The notes beneath the pieces were generated by a model. The model was not told the origin of the DNA, did no database searches, and saw nothing but the letters and a program-made list of their open reading frames with translations. From the NCBI GenBank assembly GCA_033239125.1, contig BSWB01000006.1:115676242-115740241 (forward strand): a stretch of 64,000 nt of DNA. Direction: 5' to 3'. The DNA is from Fagopyrum homotropicum. Its lineage: Eukaryota > Streptophyta > Magnoliopsida > Caryophyllales > Polygonaceae. The position numbers and the translations under genes were made by a program. Positions 35,001 to 45,492 of the stretch are shown one piece after another (position 1 is the first letter of the stretch; each line of letters starts with the position of its first letter).

Positions 35001-36008
35001 CATCACTTTCGGAGCTTCCAATGATCCTTGAGGAGCTTCCGATGTTTCCTTAGAAGTTTCTAAGGATGTTGAATGGGTTGGAGAAGAATTAGAAGAAGTT
35101 GAAGAAGTATGCCGGTCACCTTCTTCCACGGTCAAAATTACGGTCTCCTCTTGTGTTCCACGGCCGTAATATCCTCTGGAATGGAAGTCGATTTTGATCG
35201 TGGAATCCACGGTCGTGGAATACAGGGTATGACCGTGGATTCTAATATTCTCAGCCTCATCGTGGAGTTTTTCAAACTCCACTCCATGCATCTCTTCTTG
35301 TGCTTCTAAGGCTTCAATTTCCTCTTTGCACTCTTCTTCTTCTCCTACATTGGTTAGACTCATAGTAATAACCTTTTGTAAAGGATCGTTAAAGAGAATC
35401 GCACTTACCTCCTCCCTAGACAAACCTTCTTCATCTTGGATATTGTAAATATCCTCATCAAAGATTGGCTCCTTCACTAGAGTGGAAAGAACGAACTCTA
35501 CTTTCTCTTCCCCAATATCAAAAGCGAGTCTCCCATTCTTGCAATCGACCATGCAGCCGGAAGTTGCAAGAAACGGTCTTCCGAGTATGATCGGGACCGG
35601 ACTATCTGCAGGAATGTCAAGCACGACAAAATCAATAGGGACAAAGAATTTACCTAGCTTGACCGGGACGTCTTCTACAATACCGACGGGGCGAGTGATG
35701 GATCGATCCGCCATGTATAACGTCATCTTGACCGGTTTAGGATCGCCTAAACCGATCTTCCTACACAATGCAAGTGGTATGATGCTCACACTTGCTCCTA
35801 AGTCACATAAAGCGTCATATGTGACATCTCCCACTCCAATGGGAATGCAAAATGACCCCGGATCCTTCAACTTTGGGGGCATTTTCTCCTTCATAGTCTT
35901 GATGAGATCCGAAGAATCCGAACTCATCTTGACTTCACCGAAATCTTCTAGCTTCCTCTTGTTAGAGAGAAGCTCCTTCAAGAACCCGCAGTGTACGGAT
36001 CGACGTAG
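32097..36008 (-). pseudogene. Pol of element C: late gag, protease, RT, RNase H, integrase, with two nonsense codons
   Basis: One frame runs through the region. Its order is FLKELLSNKRKLEDFGEV (late gag); protease CDLGASVSIIPLALC; a linker with ccacggccgtgg words (35120-35245); RT with KWVSPVQVVPKKGGMTV, MCIDYRKLNNATR, FQIPIHPDDQEKTTF and catalytic FMDDFSVYG; RNase H with MCDASDVAIGAVLGQ and YTDHAAIRYLLAKKD; then integrase with RHCHSLPCGGH, CDACQRTGNISRRNE and GVDFMGPFPSS. Stops are TAA at 33117-33119 (from CAA) and TGA at 32817-32819 (from CGA), both in integrase. Ends in a normal tail at 32097. Protease and RT are uninterrupted. Confidence 0.9.
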
Positions 36009-36035
36009 AGGTGTGTGCAACGGCGCCAAAAAACT
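35982..36035 (-). other. Rearranged leader of element C: LTR-derived 27-bp piece plus shortened primer-binding site
   Basis: 35982-36008 repeats exactly a 27-bp stretch of the LTR (36097-36123), and 36009-36020 (aggtgtgtgcaa) repeats 36049-36060. Then cggcgcca (36021-36028) is what remains of the tRNA-Asp site; with the preceding gcaa it gives 12 matching bases instead of 18. Short overlaps (gaa, gcaa) at the joins suggest template switching during reverse transcription. Confidence 0.8.
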
Positions 36036-37793
36036 TGTTCGCCCCTAGAGGTGTGTGCAAATAAGTTTTAAATTTATAAAACTAGAATCAAGCAGCGAAC
36101 CCGCAGTGTACGGATCGACGTAGTTAAGCAAGAATTCCAGAGTATCGAACACAGGGATTTGGGTGGAACGAACTCGATTGCAGGTTATCAAGCAAGTAAA
36201 TATGGGAGTTTTGCAGATATTGGGAAACAACAATCCTAAAGATCTAGGTATCCAGCTGTGACAATCGATTCAAGATATACTAATAATGTAAAGACAGAGT
36301 AGAGATATGCAAAGGTATACTAATGTAAGGTAATCGTACGGTTGAGGTTCCAAAAACCTTATGTAACTCACCTAAAAGACACTCCCTATACAGGTTGTTG
36401 AGGCTCAATATAGAAAGATTCTAAAGACGAGGATCAGTATCAAATACCCAAACTTATAATCTAAAGATCAAGACTAACTTAACCGATTGAGGTTGTTGAG
36501 GCTCACAATCGAGGTAGAGGTTGTTGAGGCTCACTACCACCTAGAAAAGACAAGTCTAAACTAAGTTAAAGCGAATCTTTAACTTTGGATTAAAGTAAAA
36601 GCAGGCTCGTAAACTTAAGAGAAATCACGGTTAGTTCTTGAGGTTCCACGGCCGTGGACTCAAGAACAGACCGTAATTTAGGGTTGTCGGCGATTCTCTC
36701 TAACTCTCAGGGTCTAATCTGTTTGCGATCGATCTATCATCACCTATGCCACAACTATCAACCCTTCACCTTAGAATTGTTAAGGGTTTTTAGCCAATAA
36801 CAGTCATATTGATATCAATTCAAGAATTAAAGGATAAAAGATGTAAACTTTCAAGAACTATCAATAATCTTCAAATGAATCTCAAGATCACAATCAAGAA
36901 CAAGTGTTTTATCAAAAGATCCAAAACGAAGTAAACAATCACAACCTTAGGAAAGAAGAGAAACGGGATGTCAATCCGTTTCCAAATCAAACCTAAACAA
37001 GAAGAGAGATCTTCTTGCAAAATCTTCCAAGAACTTCGATCTTCCACAAATCTGAAGATCACAACAGCAATCTCCACTAAAAGTGCGAGTTTTGAGCAAC
37101 TCTCCAATACGAACTTTGATCTCCAATGAGATCTCCCAAATACCTCTAAATCGAGGGTTTGTGTGTTGCTAAGCGTTGATCCTGTCTATGCGTTAATGTG
37201 TAAGCGATGATTGTAAGCGAGCCTGACGGAATCTCTTTTCTTCCGTCTTTTTATAATGCAGGGCAGAGTGTCGGCCCGGCCCGATCTTCAAAAGATCATG
37301 GCTTCGAAGTGTGGCGAAAAGATTCGCCAAGATCACGGTCGTGGAAGATTCCACGACCGTAATTCTAGGGCGTGGAAACAATTACGGTTAGTTCCACGAC
37401 CGTAGAATCCCCTGGAATGAACATCGAATTCTGACTCTGAATCCACGGCCGTAATTCTGAACGTGGTTTGTGATACGGCCGTATTTTAGGGCGTAATTTA
37501 GGGCAAGAACGTGATTCTTCCCTAAACTCGTGCATTCCTCAATCTAAGACTCCAAATTGCTTCCAAAAAGTGTCCTCGATCTATGGACATATCAACTCAA
37601 CTCTCCTTAGCTCGATTCCGTTCGGAAATAGCTCCAAATCACCTATAATCAACATAGAACTAGTGTAGACATCCATATCGACAATATAGGCAATACTAGC
37701 TCACATATGCATAAAGATCAATCAAAGACTATCAATATGAATCAAATACGATTAGAAAACGTGCCTAAAATATCACAATATTTCATGCTAACA
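36036..37793 (-). repeat. 5' LTR of element C
   Basis: It is 1758 bp, the same length as the 3' LTR and nearly identical to it. In element orientation a TATA box (TTATAAAAAG, 37247-37256) precedes the presumed start of transcription. Ccacggccgtgg words are at 36633-36680 and 37335-37510. Confidence 0.93.
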
Positions 37794-40297
37794 GTAGACC
37801 CTTCGGAGCATAGGGCTTTTGAGATGGTGAATGGTGGCTTTGGTGATAGAGGGGGTTTAGAGAGAAATCCTAATATCAAGAAATGCCTCCGCAAGGTTTT
37901 GGATGAACATTTTACGGCCGCTGTTAAGGTTTTGTGCTCTTCTGGTGTTGCTTCTTACAGTGAGGAGACTTTGAAGGTGTTAGAGGCTAAACATCCCCAC
38001 AAACTTCCATCTTCTAAGTCTTGCACTACCTTTCATGAACCACCCCTCATTGTTGACATCGATTTGGTATTTAAATGCATAAAGTCCTTTTCCAAAGGTA
38101 CTTCTTGCGGTAGAGATGGCTTGAGGGCACAACACATCTTAGACGCTATGTGTGGTGAGGGTTCCTCTGTTACCACGAGTCTTTTGAGAGCGATTACCTC
38201 AGTGGTTAATCTTTGGTTGGGAGGCAGGTGTCCCCTGAGTTTGGCCGAGTTTGTGGCTTCGGCTCCTCTTACACCGCTGTTGAAGCCTGACAATGGGATT
38301 CGACCCATTGCAGTTGGTACTATATGGAGACGGTTGGTGTCTAAAGTTGCTATGAAGAGTGTGTGTAAGGATATGGGAGGATATTTGGGAGATTTCCAGT
38401 TTAGAGTGGGTGTTGTAGGTGGTGCAGAGGCTATTCTACATAGCGTTAATAGAGTTCTGAGTGATCATTATACCGATGGTTCTCTAGCTATGTTGACAGT
38501 GGATTTTTCCAATGCCTTGAACTTGGTTGACAGGACCATTTTGCTTAGGGATGTTAGAGAGAGATGTCCGTCTATCTCCTTATGGGTTGATTTCTTGTAT
38601 GGTCAGACCACCCGGTTGTACATTGGAGATAGGTTTATCTGGTCGGCTACTAGTGTGCAACAAGGAGACCCTTTGGGGCCCCTCCTCTTCTCTCTTGTCT
38701 TGAGCCCGCTTCTACATAACATTAGAGACAGCTGCAAGCCTATTCTACATGCTTGGTATCTTGACGATGGGACCATTATTGGTCGATCTGAGGAGGTGGC
38801 TAGAGCTCTTGATATCATTCGTGAGTTTGGTCCGGGTTTAGGCCTCATGTTGAATGTTCGCAAAACTGAGCTCTTCTGGCCTTCATGTGATGGGTCTAAA
38901 CTTAGAGATGGACTAATTCCCCATGACATTGCAAGGTCAGCGTTGGGTGTTAAGTTGTTAGGTGGGGCAGTGAATAGAGATGAAGAGTTTGTTAGAGAGC
39001 TTGTCATGAAGAGAGCTATTAAGACAGTTGAGTTGATGCATCTTCTTCCACAGTTAAGGGACCCACAGAGTGAGCTTCTCCTGTTTCGTTCTTGTATGGG
39101 TGTTGTTAAGATGTATTTTGTCTTGAGGAATTGTCATCCGGAGCATTGGGTGAGTGCAACAACTTATTTTGATGTTGGGCTCCGTAGATCAGTCGAGTAT
39201 ATTGTGGTTTGTGGGGGCCCGTTTTTTGGAGATCTTCAGTGGCGACTTGCTTCTTTGCCTATTCGATTTGGGGGGCTTGGTCTATACTCTGCTATTGAGA
39301 CGTCTTCCTTTGCTTTTGTTGCCTCTAGGGCCTAGTCTTGGAAGCTCCAAGACCACATTTTACGGGACAGTGAAGTTGTAGAAATGAGGTCTGAATTGTA
39401 TGGAGCTTTGGGCAATCTTCAGACTTCTATTCCTGGTTTTGATCTTTCTGTCTTTAATGTCAAGAACACCGTCCCCTCTAAAGCCCAACACGCTTTGGCG
39501 AGTGCTCTTTTCGGTAAGACCGTGCAGAAGATGGAAGTTACTTTTGATTTGACCCTAAGACAAAAAGCGGTTTTCAAGTGTCTTCAATCCACACATACCC
39601 AAGATTTCCTTCTTGCCGTACTCATTGATGGACTTGGGCAATGTATGTCCTCGATTGAGTATCGTTCGGTTCTTAAGTATCGCCTTATGATTCCTCTATA
39701 CCCGGTTGATGAGATTTGTCATATGCCCAATTGTCGGAGAATTCTAGATTCTTTTGGGAGCATGCGGTTCATTGTAAAGAGCTTCCTGACTACAAATATA
39801 GGCATGATTTTGTCCGTGATGTGTTGTGTGATGTGTTTAGGAGGGCGGGGGTATCGGTTAAGAAGGAAACACATGTGTCCTTCTTGACTGACCCATGAGA
39901 GGGGAGGACCACCTTGAGGCCGGCGGATGTCTTGATGTTTGGATGGGCGGGTGGAAAACATGCTTGCATCGATTTGACTGGAGTTTCCGCACTTGTTTGT
40001 TTGGGTAGTGTGCCTTTTGCGGTGGGTAAGGCGGCGCTTAATGCGGCTTCTGCTAAGGTGGCCAAACATGAGAAAGCTTGTATTGAAAATCAACATGTGT
40101 TTCTTCCGTTCACTTTCAACACCATTGGTTTCCTTGCGCCCGATGCTATTGAAATTCTCAAGAGGGTGCAACGAATCTTGCATGGCAATGTTATGTCTCC
40201 TAGGTCTTCTAATGTTGTTTTTAGGAGGATCGGATTTGCTATCCAAAAAGGATTGGCGGCACAACTTGTTGCCCGCCTTCCTTCTAGCTCAATGTAA
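37794..40297 (+). pseudogene. YLDD-type reverse-transcriptase gene, 3' part
   Basis: The main RT domain is here: KGTSCGRDGLRAQHILDA, RPIAVGTIWRRLVSKVAMK, VDFSNALNLVDRT, VQQGDPLGPLLFSLVL and the catalytic YLDDG in LHAWYLDDGTIIG. Downstream are FGGLGLYSAIE, a Cys/His-containing region near 39715-39800 read across two frames (expected HAVHCKELP in one of them), RPADVLMFGWAGGKHAC and a conserved end LAAQLVARLP at 40297. Breaks are TAG at 39333-39335 (Gln to stop), a frameshift around 39720-39760 and a further stop near 39896. An A-run at 40337-40347 follows the coding end. Confidence 0.75.
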
Positions 40298-40471
40298 ATT
40301 ACCAATATAATATATGACGGTGGATCTTTTCGAGTAAAAAAAAAAAGGACAAATTAGTCCCTATATTAATAAAGATGATATGTACTTATTTATATATCAT
40401 TGAAGAACATCCACTAACTCATTAATACAAGTTTAAGTTACGTAACAAATTCAACGTGAACTTAATATGTT

Positions 40472-41562
40472 GGATTTTTTTTCCTAAATAATAACAAAAT
40501 GAAAAAGAATTCTAACATTAGGTACAAAATACAAGTTCGAGAATATGAAGGAATTAGGATCGGAGTAAACCCGCAATTTGAAACTGTGAATCTACAACTT
40601 TTTAATGAAAAGGGTGAGAAAACACCTTGTTTTGAGGAAGACGGGTTTAGAACCTCGGACCATTGGAGCATGTGAGCAACACATTTCCACCGCACCACAC
40701 TGATTTAGTGATATATCTTCAAAACTAAATATACTGTTATCAACAAAACTACGATTGGCGAGTTTCCATTTTCCGCCACATCTTATTTTCAATCTAATCG
40801 GTCCTATATTTTGTATTTGTTTTTGTTGAATAATAATTATAACTTTGTATTAAAATTTTAAATTATATAAAATATTTAATAAATTTGTACTTTTATTTAT
40901 GTAAATGTTTAATGATAGTTATAAATCAATAAAGTAAAGATATAACTAATTATAAAAAATAACACAAATATTTAAGTATGAATTATAATATAATAATTTA
41001 ATTCAAAAAATTATTTTAAATATTATATTACGATTCAAACTTAAACATTTGTCTTAATTTTTATAAATAGTTATATCTTTACTTTATTGATTTATAAATA
41101 TCATTTAACATTTATATAAATAAGAGTTATAATTTTTATTGAATATTTTTTATAATTTAAAAAATAACATGAAATTATAATTATTATTCAGTAAAAATAT
41201 ATATAAATTATAGGATCGGTTAGATTAAAAATAAGATGAGGTGGAAAATTGAAACTCACCAATTGTAGCTTTGTTGATAACAATATATTTAGTTTTGAAG
41301 ATATATGGTGCAGTGGAAATGTGCTGCTCACATGACCGAATGGTCTTGAGTTCGAAACCCTTCTCCCTCAAAATGAGGTGTTTTCTCCCTCTTTCATTAA
41401 ACAGTGGCGTTAAATTTTTATATTTTTTTAATAAAAGAAATCCGTAGTTTCAAATTGCGGGCTTACTCCAACCCTAATACCTTCCTATTCTCGGAACAAC
41501 TTTTATTTTGTATCTAATGCTAGAATTCTTTTTCAATCTTGTTATTATCTAAGAAAAAATCC
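40472..41562. mobile_element. Foldback Mutator-like element with ~540-bp terminal inverted repeats and 9-bp target duplication
   Basis: The element starts ggattttttt and ends aaaaaatcc, and the whole left half (40472 to about 41005) is the reverse complement of the right half (about 41020 to 41562) with moderate divergence. It is flanked by perfect 9-bp copies of taatatgtt (40463-40471 and 41563-41571). A 9-bp duplication with long inverted repeats is the signature of Mutator-like elements; this one has no internal gene and is non-autonomous. Both arms contain a tRNA-like pair of boxes (see findings). Confidence 0.9.
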
Positions 41563-41571
41563 TAATATGTT

Positions 41572-42790
41572 TAGGCTTATTGTGAAGGAGATGATTCAAT
41601 TCAACACATGGTCATAACTAGATGGGCATGAGGCCCATTTCTCAATAATCCGGCCCAATCATCTGGGCCTGATTACTTTCCTCGTTCCCATCATTAAAAG
41701 CTATTCAGACTTTCACAATATATTCACCCACATAACTCATAATAAGTGAAAATAGTCACATCGACAACTTTATTACTTTTTTTAATAGTTTTTAAAACAT
41801 TTTAATTTAGGAGATCTTACTTCTTAGTAACAAAATAGATAATACGGTGTGTTTGTTTGTTTAGTTTGTTTGGGTATAACCTACCCACCAACATTACCTC
41901 CCGCTCTTCACTGATATGATTTTTAACAATTCTTCTACTCTCTCGAAGTTTAGATTTCGATCTACTGGCTATCTCGACCGGCCAACAAGCTACTAAGGCA
42001 CCCCCTTTCCTAATTTTTTCTAAACCAGGCTTAAAAAAATTAATTTAAAAAAAAGACAATTAAAGTTAACAATTTGGACCTACCGACTCTGATCTCGCAA
42101 TCTAATGGTTCCGTTGTCGTCCTAACGACTCCACTAACACCCAAAAAACGTAACACCAAAAAACGTGAGTTAAAAAAAACAACATAAGTAACAAATATCC
42201 AATAAACATAAGCAATAAATACCGGAGTATCCATTACCGATTAAGGCCTAACGAGGGAAAAAAACAAGAATAACGGCAAATTTTGGCTTCTCCCGCTGTT
42301 GAAGTCAATGATCAAAGAAAATTAAAATTTATCAAGAATTCCGTTTCTTTAATCATTAGTGATTATGGAAACAATATTTAAGAGATGTCCACTTTACCAA
42401 TGGAAACAAAATTAACTCTTTGTGTCTCCTATAAACAATCATTCCGACAACATAAATCAACCCTCTGTGAACAATCTTCTCCCTACAAATCATCTTTCTC
42501 TTATCCATTAAGTTTTACACCTTTATTCATCAAAATAACCGTGTTTTGCAAACTCGTCTTCTGAGGTTTGATATAGTCATTTGCTAGCGGTTTCGTGCGT
42601 TTGTCGAGAAGGGGGTGTGGATTTGTGATCGACTTCTGACGGCTCTGTTGCAGTCCAAATCTAAGGTGTCCATAGTTGTTCCTCATGCTTACTTCCTGTG
42701 TACTTCCCTCGAAGATGAACTTTTTATGCTCGTTGCCTCCTACTGACTGGATCATCCTTCTTTCCCTTGAAGATTTTTTTGCTTTCGGTT
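41572..42790. other. Spacer with three GGCCCA (site II-type) motifs
   Basis: No gene is recognised. At 41630-41672 there are three GGCCCA/TGGGCC motifs within about 45 bp, the TCP-bound site II pattern of housekeeping-gene promoters, but no downstream gene is visible. The rest is AT-rich; a minus-strand open frame at 42501-42794 has no recognisable domain. Confidence 0.4.
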
Positions 42791-42829
42791 TCATTTTGAT
42801 GTATTTTTGTGTGTATTTTTTTTGAAATT

Positions 42830-44628
42830 TTGTGTATTAATGTAACCAGAAAAATGTACATAGGAGAGTACTACACATGGGAATGCAAGAAACAAAGGCA
42901 GAGAGCCATCAAGAAGGATTAGGAGAGGTGAATTCCGTAGATCTTAGCCCAAGCCATAGAGTTATGCGATCGATCTTTCCAGTGGTAGACAATGTGACTT
43001 TTAGTAGCATTGATGATGTGGTGAGCACAAGTAGCGGGGTGAGTGTAGTTGTTATTGAAGATGAGTTCGTTCCTGGACTTCCATATGAAGTAGATGAAAC
43101 TAATGATGGTCGACATGGTGATATGAGAGACAAGGTCTTTTCTGAGAGGCTTGTGGTTACTACTCCAGTTCCAAAGGTTGTGGGAGTATGGTTGGGGTGA
43201 AGGGATTCGAAGCCATATGGATATCAACTTGAGAACAACTTCAGAGTAGTTGCAATGGTGAAGCAGATGATCTTCATTTTCCTGTTGAAGGTTACACGCT
43301 TGCAGATGTTATCATCGGTTAGGTTCCAAGCTTGAAGTTTTGTGAGCGTGGGAAGGCAGTTGTGACTTGCGAGCCAGGCGATGAAGCTGCATTTAGGTAC
43401 GTTCGAACCGCCCCTGATGGCAACAAGAGTGTATGGTTGGGGAGGGGGAGGTGGTTTCCAACATAGGTTGTATGCAGCCGAGATAGAGAATTTGCCATTA
43501 TTCTTAGAGGCGAGGCTGTAGAAGGAAGTACCGAACCCAACGTAAAAAATCTCGTCTCTGATCCGGATAAGTTGGCCCTAGTGGATACTATGGTTGTAGT
43601 TGAAGCTGTAATTCTAGATGGAGTTCCCCTTCAAGATGTTGCAGTGAACCCATTCAACCCAGATGTCCAGTCCTTGTAGAGGTTGTGTAAGATCAAATAT
43701 CAGCTTTGAGAGGCAGGCCTTGTTCCAAGAGAGTAGTTCTTTGAAGCCAACACCTTCCTCATTAATAGTGAGGCAGACGGTTTTCCAGGCTACCAGAGAA
43801 CGATGACTACTAGACTTGCCCGACCAAAGGAATGAACGTAGGAGGCCGTTGATCTTGAGGATAATTGCGTTGGGAATGGTAAGAATGACGCACCAATAGA
43901 TGTAGAGTGACGAAAGGATATATATGATAACCTGCTTGCGACCAGCATAAGAAAGATTCCTGGCACCCCAGGAGTTGATTCTATTGGTAATCTTTGCAAT
44001 CAGTGGGTTGTATCCCGAGAGGTTGAGCCTTTTGCTACCAATAGGGATGCCAAGGTAAGTGAACGGGAGCTTGCCAAGTGAGATTCCGGTGGAAGAAGCA
44101 AGCAACTCGCTATCCTGTAGTGAAATGCCACAAATGAAGAGGGTCGACTTGGTGAGGTTTATGTTTAGACCGGAGTATCTTCCAAAGGAGTCAAGAGTAG
44201 ATTTCAAGATGTTGATTGAAGTCGCGTCACCTCTACAAAAGAGCATGAGATCATCTGCAAAACATAGATGAGTAATACGAGGGTGGGCACATTTGGGGTG
44301 AATGTTAAAGTTTGGGGTTGCAGTGTTGATTGTTATCATAGAAGAGAGCACTTTCATAACAATAATAAACAAGGGAGGAGAGAGTGGACATCCTTGCCTC
44401 AGGCCCCTGGAGCCTTTGAAGAAACCTTTGAGTGAACCATTAATATTGAGAAAGAAGGATGGGGTAGAGATGCAAGCATCAACAAGTCTGATGAAATTGT
44501 CCGGGAATCCTATCCTATCCAGACAACGAAGCACGAACTTGTAATCAATCATGTCAAAAGATTTTGAAATGTCAATCTTCATTGAGCAACGAGGAGAGAT
44601 ATGTCTTCTGTTGTACACCACATGATGA
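42830..44628 (-). pseudogene. L1-type LINE ORF2, 3' part: RT and zf-RVT region
   Basis: The minus strand continues ORF2: CSMKIDISKSFDMIDYKFV, GLRQGCPLSPPLFIIVMK, the catalytic FADDLMLFCRG, then NINLTKSTLFICGIS and LPFTYLGIPIGSKRLN. After a frameshift near 43540-43610 it continues with the zf-RVT type region (SAAYNLCWKPPPP, NVPKCSFIAWLASHNCLP). The remaining fragment (FIYFIWKSRNELIF) is near 43060-43110. It is separated from its 5' half (47242 onward) by element D, with roughly 15 codons lost. The 3' end is near 42830; no clear tail. Confidence 0.85.
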
Positions 44629-45492
44629 GTTCTCTCACTTTCTTCCTGGAAAGACCAAGGCAATTCATTCTTCTCTCTTCTTCTTCTTGATCATGCCTAG
44701 CCCCTCATATACATTTTTGCCTCCCTTTACCTATCCGGGAATTTGGAAGCAAGCGAAGTGGTGAAAGCAAGTGAAGTAAAAGTTGAGAAGTTAGCTGGAA
44801 GTGAAAGTGTTAGAAAGAAATAAATAGGTTTGGGGAATTCAATCATGATGATGAGTAACTCGGCACCATTCACATAGCCGGGTGTTTGTGTTTTGCCAAA
44901 GTCGGATTGAGCAATATTCCTAACGGGTCATGGTATGTGCATCTCAAGAAATTGATGATTGCTGATTTCCTAGGCTTCGGTTATTGTGCACCTCTGTCCA
45001 TGCATCCCAAAAAGTAAAGTAAAAAGAAAAAGTGTGAAATAAGCAAAGCTTATTGGTGGAAGATGTTGCAAGTCAAAGTGAAAGTGAAGTATATCCTTTT
45101 CCCGGATTCTAGCACCACATTACCTTACATACATTCCTACCCTACACGTTTCTTGACCTTTCTTTTGGGAAGCCCTTGAGACCTCGAGCTTGTTGATTGA
45201 CTTAGTGGTTTAAACTGGATTATGCATGATTAATTTCGATAATTATGACTTATTATGCATTCTATGATTTTATGCAAAGATGAACAACTTTCTTATATTT
45301 ATAAAATGTTTTGATCATATTTTGATTTTAAATTCCATGAAGTATTCTCTTAGAGTGATCTATGATTGTAGCACACCATAAAAATATTTTGAAAGACTTT
45401 TCATTGATTTTCTTGACTTATAATCCATTCTATCTTGCCTTTTTTATGCGGAACTTGCTTGGGGACAAGCAAGGGCTAAGTATGGGGTATTT

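Larger units (their letters stand above)
26598..37793 (-). mobile_element. Element C: Athila-type LTR retrotransposon, young insertion, gag-deleted
   Basis: Two 1758-bp LTRs flank a 7.68-kb internal region on the minus strand that holds protease, RT, RNase H, integrase and the third frame. By eye the LTRs differ at only about two positions (26833 region g/a and 28269 region t/c), so insertion is very recent. Gag and the normal leader are absent: a truncated primer-binding site is joined through a 27-bp LTR-derived piece to late gag. Pol has two stops and the third frame one. The element is inserted in an RT gene. Confidence 0.93.

Noticed and set aside
33757..36048. Plus-strand frames across element C pol
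   Set aside because: They are antisense shadows of the RT/protease frame, with no domain similarity.
42501..42794. Minus-strand 97-codon frame
   Set aside because: It has no recognisable domain and no start or splicing support.
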